DNA of 64,000 bases from Spirosoma rhododendri (lineage in GTDB: Bacteria > Bacteroidota > Bacteroidia > Cytophagales > Spirosomataceae), in contig NZ_CP051677.1 of the NCBI RefSeq assembly GCF_012849055.1, positions 5,471,001-5,535,000 of the forward strand. Direction: 5' to 3'. This document shows, one piece after another, positions 19,959 to 30,351 of this stretch. The position numbers were made by a program, and so were the translations under genes. The notes below the pieces were generated by a model. That model ran no database searches. It had not been told where the DNA came from and saw only the letters and a program-made list of their open reading frames with translations. Every line of letters begins with the position of its first letter. Position 1 is the stretch's first letter.

Positions 19959-22713
19959 ATTTGCTGGTTGAGAACCGTTTTATCTCGACCGGCCGGGTTG
20001 ATCCGTCAACGGTCCAGTCGATGGCGGGGTACTGGCCGGTGTTGCTCACCGTCAGGGAAAGTGCTTTGACGGTCGTGTGCGGCTGGCGACCGTAGTCGTG
20101 GAGCAGCAGTGTGTACGTCCCCGGCGACAGGTGTACCGAAAACGTACCGTCGGGCAGGGGCGCAACGGTAGCAATCGATTGCTGATTTTGCCGGACGTCG
20201 AGGCTGAACCGGCTGAACTGACAGGGCTGGTGGTCGTATGCACTGGTCTGGCATTGCAGCCGCCCGGCAATACGAAACGTTCTCGACAGGGGCACCTCTT
20301 TGCTGACGGACCGGACGATGGTTAGTTGCTCCTGGTACAATACTGGATCACCGATCCGACCGGTACTGATCGCCGAAACAGCGTACGTCCCCGGTGGTAT
20401 GTGGCGGTAGACGACGCGGCCGCTGGCGTTGGTCAGCAACGTGTTGTCATTGACCCGAACGAGCAGGCTGTCCATCCATCGCTCGTCGGCATCGCGGCTG
20501 CCGTTGCCGTTGGCATCCTCAAAGAAAGCGAGCTGTAGTTTACCGTGCCGTTTGGCCTGCAAGCGGTTGAACCGCTGCACAATCTCCATCCGGTACTGGC
20601 TGTAGGCAAACTCCGGCTGCTCGCTATACGGCGTCCCGTTACCCGACAGGTAGACCGACAGATTGGGCGTAGCGTCGTACTGCACCCGGCCAACGGCGGT
20701 GTACCGGGCATCTGTCGTGGTGGCGTTGTACAAGTAATTCAGCCCGACCGACCCGCTGAGCCGCCTGTTGAGCAGCGCGAAGGAAACCGTTGGCGTCAGC
20801 GACGTCGTCGTAATCAGGCCGGGGTAAGTCGTTCGCAGGTCAAACAGATAGTAAGGCCCTTTCTGCCAGTACCCCCACACGTTGAACCGGCCAATGCCGA
20901 GCGACGATACGACCCGCTGACTAAGGATTCCTGCCGACGGCCCCTGATCGGTACGACCATAAAATCGGCCGACGTCGTACGTCAACTCAAGATACTGATC
21001 GGATCGGCGTCGGTACGCAATGACCGGGGCAAGCCGGAATGCATCGGCGCGCTGACTGACTGGATTTTCTTCGTCGCGCTGCGAGAACCAGTACGGTCGG
21101 GCACTCATCGTCAGCGAGCCAATACGGTGACTCATACTTACTTCGGCGACTGCATTACCAAATCGATGCCGCGCAAAGTCAGTCGGCGACGTGTAGGCAA
21201 CGCGGTCATACGACAGGTAATTGAGCCGGGCCAGCACGGTGGTAACGGGCGCCGGTTGCCAGAAAAGCTGGCTATACAGCAGTGTCGCGCCCCGTTGCAG
21301 GCCAGCATAGGCCGGACTGCTTTTGTACGAACGCAGTTGCCAGCTAAACCTCTCCCGCTGATACGCGTACTCCAGTTGCCCCGCCCAGCCAGTCACCTGC
21401 GCCGACGAAGCACGATGCGGGGCAAATTCCACGCTTTGCCCGGCCATGATTTGCATCGAATGCCGGTCGCTATGGTTGTATCGAAACGACGCGAACGTAA
21501 GGTAGCCCGCCCGCTGAACATCGGCCAGCGTGTAATGGCTCGTGCTCAGCGACAAAGCCGCCCCCGGCAGTTTCGCCAGCTGTCGGTCGTACCGGGCCGA
21601 GTACACATTGCCCCGCCAGGCATTTCGGTCGCTACTGAGCCAGTTATGATTGGCGTTGACCGCCCAGAATGTCCATTGCCGGTCGGTAGGCCCGGTGCTT
21701 ATTTTTAACCCACGACCAAAAAGCGGCAGTTCGTGAAAATCGTAGACACTTCCCAGCCGAACGGCCGTCTGCGCTGTCGTGAGGGCGATGTACGAATTTT
21801 GCAGCTGGCGAAAGTGATCGGTTCCGTAATCGAGATAATGTAGATTCATCTCAAGCCGGGCCTTACCAACGGAGTCTGTTCCCCAGACGCGTGTTTCGCG
21901 CGCCCACTGGTTGGTGCTAAACCGCGTAAGCGCCACACTGGCTCCGTAGCCAGACCCGGTCGTTGGCAGCGCATCCTGATACACTTTATCGGCCACGGCA
22001 ACCACCATTTTATAGACCACACTACCAACAATCGCCTTCTGACGATCTCTGACCGTGACGATCAGCTGGTAGGGCGTATTGGCCGACCATTGCCGCAGCG
22101 GGACGGCGGTAACAGTCAGTATGGTATCCTGACGCGGTTTCAGGGCAATCGTCGTGGGAAACGAAGCGGGGGCCATCCCCTGCGGCAGTGCCGATATTTC
22201 GATCGTGTATGTTTCTGCGTCGGCCCGGTTGTGCGTCAAATGCAGGGGCAACCGAGCTGCGTCATTGGCGGCATACAGCAGCATTGTTTCCTGCGGAGTG
22301 TATAAACTGACGGCCGCCGTCACGGACCCCTTCGCGATTAGCTGACACGCGACGAACTGAATCGGATTACCGGCAGCGTCGCTCATCCGGACACGAACGG
22401 GTGCATTTGCCGAGATTATCTGCCGATGCAACAGCCCTTTGATCGGGATCAGCCGCTTTTCGCCAGGTGCCAGTTGTAGCTTATCGGGTACGCTGGCCAA
22501 CATGGTCACGGCTTCGGGCGAATCGATGGCCAACCGCACATCCTGCGGCTTCGTACCTGTATTTGTTAACGTGAGTTGATTGGTAAATGTACTGCCGGTT
22601 ACGATGGTAATAGAATCGCGCAAAATCGAGATCGATACAGACTGAGCATTACTTCTAATTGACCAAAATAATAGCACTACTATGTATACGAAAATCCTAT
22701 TTATGTTTATCAT
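19957..22713 (-). CDS. Usher-like outer-membrane protein
   Basis: 918 residues. A signal peptide ends about SIRSNAQ. Two beta-sandwich regions (about 25-240; NQLTLTNTGTKPQDVRLAID, LAPGEKRLIPIKG) precede a long region of alternating-residue strands (about 250-700), as in a large barrel. The C-terminal domains include FEDANGNGSRDADERWMD (about 730-750, an SdrD/calcium-loop type) with GRVVYRHIPPGTYAVSAI, then another beta-sandwich. Size and plan match fimbrial ushers, though no FimD-family sequence signature was recognised. It is transcribed divergently from a pilin/chaperone/pilin operon, which is the main support for an usher role. Confidence 0.6.
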   Translation of the reverse strand: MININRIFVYIVVLLFWSIRSNAQSVSISILRDSITIVTGSTFTNQLTLTNTGTKPQDVRLAIDSPEAVTMLASVPDKLQLAPGEKRLIPIKGLLHRQIISANAPVRVRMSDAAGNPIQFVACQLIAKGSVTAAVSLYTPQETMLLYAANDAARLPLHLTHNRADAETYTIEISALPQGMAPASFPTTIALKPRQDTILTVTAVPLRQWSANTPYQLIVTVRDRQKAIVGSVVYKMVVAVADKVYQDALPTTGSGYGASVALTRFSTNQWARETRVWGTDSVGKARLEMNLHYLDYGTDHFRQLQNSYIALTTAQTAVRLGSVYDFHELPLFGRGLKISTGPTDRQWTFWAVNANHNWLSSDRNAWRGNVYSARYDRQLAKLPGAALSLSTSHYTLADVQRAGYLTFASFRYNHSDRHSMQIMAGQSVEFAPHRASSAQVTGWAGQLEYAYQRERFSWQLRSYKSSPAYAGLQRGATLLYSQLFWQPAPVTTVLARLNYLSYDRVAYTSPTDFARHRFGNAVAEVSMSHRIGSLTMSARPYWFSQRDEENPVSQRADAFRLAPVIAYRRRSDQYLELTYDVGRFYGRTDQGPSAGILSQRVVSSLGIGRFNVWGYWQKGPYYLFDLRTTYPGLITTTSLTPTVSFALLNRRLSGSVGLNYLYNATTTDARYTAVGRVQYDATPNLSVYLSGNGTPYSEQPEFAYSQYRMEIVQRFNRLQAKRHGKLQLAFFEDANGNGSRDADERWMDSLLVRVNDNTLLTNASGRVVYRHIPPGTYAVSAISTGRIGDPVLYQEQLTIVRSVSKEVPLSRTFRIAGRLQCQTSAYDHQPCQFSRFSLDVRQNQQSIATVAPLPDGTFSVHLSPGTYTLLLHDYGRQPHTTVKALSLTVSNTGQYPAIDWTVDGSTRPVEIKRFSTSK

Positions 22714-23013
22714 AATACAGCCTTATTTTTCTTCATACCGCTGACGCACAGGAGAAAATCAGACTACAAGTTTTGCACCAATCAATTGTCTACAAATCAT
22801 TTATTTACAGTTACTTAGCTTATTTTTCTAACTTTATCTAAGCATAAATTATCAGCAGATAACGCCCAAAAACTGTTTTCTACAAAATCAATTTATCGCT
22901 TACTAACAATGTATTTTTTCGTAATTATTAGTAGTATTTCTGGCAAAAAAATTGTTCACCAAGATTCAATTTTAAGTACATTTTATATTTCATTTTATTA
23001 AATCTTATACCGC
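22714..23013. promoter_or_regulatory. AT-rich divergent promoter region of the fimbrial locus
   Basis: This 300-nt gap between the usher-like gene and the subunit gene is markedly more AT-rich than its surroundings, with homopolymer A and T tracts. It should hold both divergent promoters. On the plus strand, TTG at 22952-22954 and TACATTTT at 22977-22984 approximate the Bacteroidota -33 and TAnnTTTG -7 elements, 22 nt apart. The match is partial. Confidence 0.4.
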
Positions 23014-23029
23014 ATGAAAACCTCTTTTA

Positions 23030-24094
23030 TTGATGCGTGAGTAAGTCCATAAAGGTTTATGCTTTAGCTCTTGATGGCTATCTATAAACAAGCGGATTAC
23101 GAAGCGCTGCGTCGGCGGTGCGTCGAACTTAAACAGGCAGGCTGGAAACAGGCCGATATTGCTCGGGCCTTTGGCTTGACACAGGGCTGGGTCAGCCAAA
23201 CACTGAAAACCTACCGTGAGCAAGGCGAAGCAGGCCTAATGACCGGTAAACGCACCGGAGCCCCGTCCCGGCTGACGGCGGATCAACTCGACCAACTGAC
23301 AAAAGAACTGGCCAAGGGGGCTGAGCAACACGGTTTTTCAGGCCAAGTGTGGACCCGGCCCCGTATTAATGATGTGATTAACAAGCTTTTTGGTGTTAGC
23401 TATGACCCCTCTCAAATTGGACGGCTGCTTAAGAAAGTAGGCTGGAGTCGGCAGAAACCGGCTCGGCAAGCTCGCCAGCAGGACCCGCAGGCCGTGGCCA
23501 ACTGGCAAGCCGAGCGACTGCCTGCGCTCAAAAAAAGCGCAGATTGAGGGGCGTACGATTCTATACGTGGATGAATCAGCGTGCTATTTGTTGCCTTTTG
23601 TGGCCCACAGCTGGGCACCCCGTGGTCAAACACCGTTGCTTCTGGAACAGGCTGGCCGCGCACATCTCAGCCTGATTGCTGCCATTTCGCCAACAGGCCG
23701 TTTGTATCTAGCGGGGCAGGATCAGCCCTTTACTAGTGACGATATCTGTTGGTTCTTGAGCAAGCTTTGCTGGCAGTATCGCCGTCAAAACATGGTGGTT
23801 GTTTGGGATGGGGCGGCCATCCACCGGTCGCAAACCGTTCGGAACTGGCTCCAAAGCCGACCGGGGCGGGTCCATCTGGAGCGTTTACCAGCCTACAGTC
23901 CCGCACTCAATCCGGTGGAATTAGTCTGGAGCCAGTTGAAGCGATCCTTGAAGAACCGAGTCTTCACAACTCTGGAATCGCTTCAAGCCGCCGTGATGAA
24001 TGAAGTTGATTATTTGCAAGCAGATCGAAATCGTATTCGTTGTTTCTTTCGAAAGAAGGAGATTGCCTTCTTCACAGACTAATTCACGCATCTA
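23030..24094 (+). mobile_element. IS630-type insertion sequence
   Basis: A 1065-bp element flanked by TA on both sides (23028-23029 and 24095-24096), the target duplication of IS630/mariner elements. The ends are imperfect inverted repeats: 23030-23047 matches the reverse complement of 24077-24094 at 15 of 18 positions, with GATGCGTGA shared. It carries one transposase in two frames. The boundaries are supported independently by the restored reading frame of the host gene. Confidence 0.93.
23074..24082 (+). CDS. IS630-family transposase, two frames
   Basis: The first frame (23074-23547, 157 residues) holds an HTH region (QADIARAFGLTQGWVSQTL). The second (through 24082) holds the DDE catalytic domain: ILYVDES, VVVWDGAAIHRS and NPVELVWSQLK give D, D and E. 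The frames join at a run of seven A residues (23530-23536). Skipping one A yields ...LKKAQIEGRTILYVDES without a gap. Either a programmed +1 shift or transcript slippage makes the full protein of about 335 residues, or the run is a disabling mutation. In-frame continuation in the first frame stops 4 codons after the run. Confidence 0.85.
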
Positions 24095-24630
24095 TAAATC
24101 GCTGATTTCTGCTCTGTCAATCGCGTTAGCAGGCATTGCTCTACAGGCTACGCCAGCCCACGCCCAATTACTCACCAGCGGGAACGCCGTCGTCACCGTC
24201 ACAGTCGTTGATGTTCTGTCGCTGGTGGTCGCGGTACCGGCAGTACCGATTGCGATGGGTACACTAAACGACTTTCAAAACGGCTCCAGCTTTACAGCCC
24301 CTGCGCAACTGGTTGCCAGCAGCAACCGCCCGTATGATATCAAGGTGAAGTCGGATGGCGACTTGCAGGGGCAACTGACCGCCACGGGCAGCAGCATCCC
24401 GATCAGTAATATCGTTGTGCAGGCTGCCCCAACGCTTACGGCGACTTACACGTCCCCGCTGAACCTGTCGGCTGCCGACCAGGTACTAATTTCCAATGCG
24501 CCCGGCGCGATGGCCAAAGTCTACGACGTGAAGTATTCGACGGCGGCCAATAATGCGGCTTTCTTCGTTAAAGGCGGTGCTTATACAGCCACGCTGACCT
24601 ATTCCATCACCGCCCGCTAACACCGACGGC

Positions 24631-25446
24631 ATGACTCAGTTTTCCCGATCGACGGGGTGGCGGCTGCTGCTGATACTGTGCCTGATAGAACCCTTGTTCT
24701 GTCAGGCACAGATTGGTTTTCAGGCATCGCCAGCCAAACTTTATTTTAACCAGACCACTGGCGACGAGCAGACGCGTACGCTGCGACTAACGAACCCGAT
24801 GGATACCCGGCTGGTGCTACAGGCCACCTGCGCCGACTGGCGACGCGATTCGTTGGGCGAGAAAGTGTACTACCCGCCAGGTACGCTGCCAACGTCTGGT
24901 TGCCCGCTGGTCAAAGTCATACCGGACGTAATCGAGCTGGCACCCGGCGAGCAGCGGGATGTTCTGGTGTCGCTGACGGCGAACCGGGCCGATAAAGCAA
25001 CCGGCATCAGGAACGGGATGCTGTTTCTGACGCAATCAAATGAGCAGGAAGTGGCCCGTCAGAAAGGGGCCTCGCAGTTTGTCATCAAAGCTCAGATCGG
25101 CGTTCATGTGTATGTGTTGCCCGACGGACATACCGAGCCCGATATTGCGATCGTGGGCATGACGGTCGGGCAGTCGGCACGGCCGTATCAGGTCAATGTA
25201 AAGGTACATAACACGGGTAAGGCGTTGCTGGAAAGCCAGTTGCGCCTGGAATACCTGAACATGACGACGATGGAAGAAGTAAAGACGGAGGCCATACCCG
25301 TCAATACCATGCCCGACGATTCGTTTCAGGTGGCAGCCAGCGTACCGGCTAATCTGTCGGCGGGGAAATACCTGATCGTGGCCGTGCTGGATAGCGGACC
25401 GGGGCAGGCGCTGAAAGTGGCCGAACTCGAAACCGTCCTTAAATGA
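24631..25446 (+). CDS. PapD-like periplasmic chaperone
   Basis: 271 residues with a signal peptide ending about FCQAQ. The N-terminal domain (about 28-165) has the PapD-like layout: FQASPAKLYFNQTTGDEQTRTLRLTNP, then VIPDVIELAPGEQRDVLVSL and FVIKAQIGVHVYVLP. A second Ig-like domain (VKVHNTGKALLESQLRLEYL, FQVAASVPANLSAGKYLIV) follows. Such chaperones hold pilin subunits by donating a strand. The gene sits 10 nt after the split subunit gene and overlaps the next gene by ATGA, so it is in one operon. Homology to PapD is by pattern and is not certain. Confidence 0.7.
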   Translation: MTQFSRSTGWRLLLILCLIEPLFCQAQIGFQASPAKLYFNQTTGDEQTRTLRLTNPMDTRLVLQATCADWRRDSLGEKVYYPPGTLPTSGCPLVKVIPDVIELAPGEQRDVLVSLTANRADKATGIRNGMLFLTQSNEQEVARQKGASQFVIKAQIGVHVYVLPDGHTEPDIAIVGMTVGQSARPYQVNVKVHNTGKALLESQLRLEYLNMTTMEEVKTEAIPVNTMPDDSFQVAASVPANLSAGKYLIVAVLDSGPGQALKVAELETVLK

Positions 25447-25931
25447 ACTGGCGCACCGTTTTATTCGCCCTGTTTCTGCTGCCGGTTGCCCCGGCGGGAA
25501 TCGCCCAGCCCGCCCCGCCCGACGAGTCCGCCTATGCCGCGTCGCTGATCGGCATTACCGTTCTGGGGAATCCGTCGCTGACGGTGTCGAGCGTCGATGG
25601 CTTCACGAATGGCGTAACGGTCAACCACAACACGCTGCAACTGAACCTGTCGCTGGGCCTGACGTGGTCGTTACAGGTACGCGCACTCGACGACCTTCGC
25701 TACCAGTCGTACTCAATTCCGGCCTCAGCGATCGGCATGCAGTCGGCGGGGCTGGGGGCGCGGCCGGAGTTATTGCTAACGACCACCAACCAAACGCTGG
25801 CGTCGGGGGTGGCTACGTCGCTGTTGAGTACCGCGTTACCGATTCGCTACCGCACCGTTGGCGGTAGTGCGTTTCTGAAACCCGCCGGTTCGTACTCAAC
25901 CACCATACTATTCACGTTCACGCCTTTATAG
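25443..25931 (+). CDS. Second fimbrial subunit-like secreted protein
   Basis: 162 residues with a signal peptide ending about AGIAQP. The start overlaps the chaperone stop codon (ATGA), implying translational coupling. The C-terminal strand AGSYSTTILFTFTPL has Gly at -14 and hydrophobic residues at -4, -6 and -8, the same pattern as the split subunit. No sequence similarity to named pilins was recognised. It may be a minor or tip subunit, and is intact while the first subunit gene is not. Confidence 0.65.
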   Translation: MNWRTVLFALFLLPVAPAGIAQPAPPDESAYAASLIGITVLGNPSLTVSSVDGFTNGVTVNHNTLQLNLSLGLTWSLQVRALDDLRYQSYSIPASAIGMQSAGLGARPELLLTTTNQTLASGVATSLLSTALPIRYRTVGGSAFLKPAGSYSTTILFTFTPL

Positions 25932-26111
25932 GCTGGCGGGGTACGGCGTTTGTATTTATTTTGGATTAAAAAAGCGGGGAAATCCCGGCAAAAAGTCCTC
26001 ATACGGCCCGCTACATAGCTTCAGGGGCAAACAAAGCAAAGGAGAGTCGGTTTAGAATGCATCCCATCACACTGGTGGCCATTCACTCACTGATTTTAAC
26101 GCTCTGGCTTT

Positions 26112-26309
26112 ATGAAATCGATTCTTCGCTTCGCTCCTACCGCAGCCATCTTCACCCTGCTGCTGGTTATGATGACCAGTTGTGCAGCTATTGGCGACAT
26201 TTTCAAAACTGGTGTCTGGACAGGGGTAATCCTTGTCGTCGTTGGTATTGCCGTTGTCATCTGGCTGGTGTCCAAGATGTTCGGTGGCGGTGGTGGTGGA
26301 ACGCGTTAG
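26112..26309 (+). CDS. Small lipoprotein with one TM segment
   Basis: 65 residues. A hydrophobic signal ends with the lipobox MTSC (about 21-24). Next comes a second hydrophobic segment (GVILVVVGIAVVIWLVSKMF) and a Gly-rich tail. It is likely a small membrane or lipid-anchored protein. No function can be assigned. It has its own downstream terminator, so it is probably a separate transcript. The gap between it and the fimbrial operon shows nothing clear. Confidence 0.6.
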   Translation: MKSILRFAPTAAIFTLLLVMMTSCAAIGDIFKTGVWTGVILVVVGIAVVIWLVSKMFGGGGGGTR

Positions 26310-26324
26310 TCGTATCTGCTCCAC

Positions 26325-26368
26325 AACGAAACGAGCCCGATTTCTTCAGAAATCGGGCTCGTTTCGTT
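26325..26368 (+). terminator. Intrinsic terminator, bidirectional
   Basis: A perfect 20-bp stem (26325-26344 with 26349-26368), loop TTCA. It lies between the small lipoprotein gene and the convergent dapA. Confidence 0.88.
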
Positions 26369-26382
26369 TGGTATCGTTCTGC

Positions 26383-27282
26383 TTACTGAGCGACCAGTTC
26401 GAGCAGCCCGTCGCGTTGCAGGACAACACGCTGACGCTCGGCCAGATCGTCGGAAGCTTTCATAAGCGGTAGCCGAACTTCGTTTGAAATCAGACCCATC
26501 GTGTGCATCAGACTCTTTACGCCAACGGGGTTTCCTTCTTCGTACAGCAGCGGGTCGATGCGCAGAAACTGACTTAGTTCTTTCTGGGCAAAGGCAAAAT
26601 CGCCGGCCAGAGCCGCGTCGATCATAGCCGAGAACTTAGCAGGGAATGCATTGGCTATCACCGACATTACGCCCACGCCCCCGATGCTGATGATGGGCAC
26701 CGCCTGCACATCGTCGCCGGAGATAAGCAGAAAATCGTCGGGTTTGTCGCGGGCGATTTCCATGCACTGCTCGATCACGCAGGACGCTTCTTTCACCCCG
26801 ATAATGTTGGGATGCTGCGCCAGTTCGCAGATCGTTTCGGCCGACATGTTGATGCCGGTACGGAACGGGATGTTGTACAGAATAACCGGCACCGGACAGG
26901 CATCGGCGATACGGGTAAAATGCTCGATAACGCCCCGTTTTCCCGGCTTGTTATAGTACGGACACACCGACAGAATGGCGTCGACGCCTTCGAAATCGAT
27001 GTCGCTCATACCCGCCACAACCTCGCTCGTCACGTTGCCACCAACGCCGTAAACGATAGGCAGGTTTTTCGGATTGTTTTCTTTCAGGTATTGCAGCAGC
27101 TGTTTCTTCTCGGCTTTCGTCACCGTGGGCGACTCACCGGTGGTACCCTGAAGAACGATATAGCGAACGCCCCCCTCGGAAATGTGACGAACGACGCGCC
27201 CGAAGCCATCAAAATCAATGGCGTGGTCGGCGGTAAACGGCGTTACGATGGCGACGCCGACGCCGTGAAAACGAGTATTCAT
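26383..27282 (-). CDS. dapA: 4-hydroxy-tetrahydrodipicolinate synthase
   Basis: 299 residues, full length. Condenses pyruvate and aspartate semialdehyde in the lysine/meso-diaminopimelate pathway. Family landmarks: TTGE at 47-50, the Tyr in YNIPFRTG (Tyr136) and the Schiff-base Lys in GVKEAS (Lys164). GDD at about 190 leads into the second half of the barrel. Class I aldolase fold, cytoplasmic. It is downstream of ligA with a 67-nt gap on the same strand and may share its transcript. Confidence 0.95.
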   Translation of the reverse strand: MNTRFHGVGVAIVTPFTADHAIDFDGFGRVVRHISEGGVRYIVLQGTTGESPTVTKAEKKQLLQYLKENNPKNLPIVYGVGGNVTSEVVAGMSDIDFEGVDAILSVCPYYNKPGKRGVIEHFTRIADACPVPVILYNIPFRTGINMSAETICELAQHPNIIGVKEASCVIEQCMEIARDKPDDFLLISGDDVQAVPIISIGGVGVMSVIANAFPAKFSAMIDAALAGDFAFAQKELSQFLRIDPLLYEEGNPVGVKSLMHTMGLISNEVRLPLMKASDDLAERQRVVLQRDGLLELVAQ

Positions 27283-27349
27283 GTTGCTGCAAGCCGAAAT
27301 GTTATGACAAAGTTACGGGAATTGATTGGGAAAGCGTTGGTTCGGGCGT

Positions 27350-29479
<2,130 letters not shown>

Positions 29480-29641
29480 TTACTGGCAATATTGACCGTA
29501 TTTCGGTGACCGAGTGAAAAAATTAGCTAGTTTTACCGAATAAAAATTAGTACGATCCAACCGATTACAGCCAGAACCATTCCCTTTTACCGAATGATTT
29601 TATGGCGGCTGGTTTTCAGGGTCGGTTGGTTCAGAACTGCT

Positions 29642-30313
29642 ATGTCGCTTCCCGCTATTGCCCCCTCCCTCCTCGCTGCCAATTTTGCCCACCTCGATCG
29701 GGAAATGGACATGATTAACCGCAGCGAGGCCGATTATCTGCATTTCGATGTGATGGACGGGGAGTTTGTTCCGAATATCTCGTTTGGCTTTCCACTGCTG
29801 GAAGTCGCCCACAACCTGTGCAAAAAACCGCTGGACGTTCACCTGATGATTACCCAGCCCGACCGTTACCTCGCTGATTTTGCCAAAGGTGGGGCCGCCG
29901 TCATTCAGGTACATTACGAAGCCTGCCCCCACCTGCACCGTACGCTGGCGCACATCCGCGAGCTGGGCTGCGAAGCTGGGGTAGCCCTGAACCCGCACAC
30001 GCCCGTTGAACTGCTGAAAGACGTGCTGGCCGAGATCGACGTTGTGCTGATTATGTCGGTCAACCCCGGTTTCGGCGGGCAATCGTTTATCCCGCACACG
30101 ATTCGGAAAGTGGCGCAACTGAAGCAGTTGCTGCTGGCGAATGGCTCGTCGGCCCGGATCGAGGTCGACGGCGGAGTGAGCCTGGCCAACGCGGCCGACC
30201 TGCTGCGGGCCGGTGCCGACACACTGGTGGCAGGCAGTTCGGTCTTCAAAGCCGCTGACCCAGAAGCCGCTATCCGGGAACTGAAACACGTCAGCACGAC
30301 GGTACCCGCCTGA
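29642..30313 (+). CDS. rpe: Ribulose-phosphate 3-epimerase
   Basis: 223 residues from the ATG at 29642, chosen because family members begin with a short leader before IAPSLLAANF. Pentose-phosphate pathway enzyme interconverting ribulose-5-P and xylulose-5-P. The metal and catalytic motifs HFDVMDGEFVPN, VNPGFGGQSF and VDGGVS are present, as is VAGSSVF. The fold is a TIM barrel, cytoplasmic. Confidence 0.96.
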   Translation: MSLPAIAPSLLAANFAHLDREMDMINRSEADYLHFDVMDGEFVPNISFGFPLLEVAHNLCKKPLDVHLMITQPDRYLADFAKGGAAVIQVHYEACPHLHRTLAHIRELGCEAGVALNPHTPVELLKDVLAEIDVVLIMSVNPGFGGQSFIPHTIRKVAQLKQLLLANGSSARIEVDGGVSLANAADLLRAGADTLVAGSSVFKAADPEAAIRELKHVSTTVPA

Positions 30314-30351
30314 TTTTTTTATCTACTCGACTTGTACGATCCAGATCCGGT

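Larger units (their letters stand above)
23014..24620 (+). pseudogene. Pilin-like subunit gene split by an IS insertion
   Basis: The ATG at 23014 gives MKTSF, then runs into the IS and stops at 23040. Removing 23030-24094 and one TA copy rejoins the frame exactly as MKTSFKSLISALSIALAG followed by a signal cleavage after PAHAQ, giving 179 residues. The mature part is beta-rich and ends GGAYTATLTYSITAR. Gly lies at -14 and hydrophobic residues alternate at -4, -6, -8, as in chaperone-usher pilins. An in-frame ATG at 24000 inside the IS could give a 206-residue chimera with an extra N-terminal leader; whether it is made or exported is unknown. Confidence 0.85.

Noticed and set aside
20545..21708. 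A 387-codon plus-strand frame inside the usher-like gene
   Set aside because: It is antisense to a gene with a signal peptide and coherent beta-rich sequence; the antisense frame has no domain.
24000..24620. Treating the 206-codon frame as an ordinary intact gene
   Set aside because: Its first 31 codons lie inside the IS, and excision restores a better start at 23014. It is the 3' part of a split gene.
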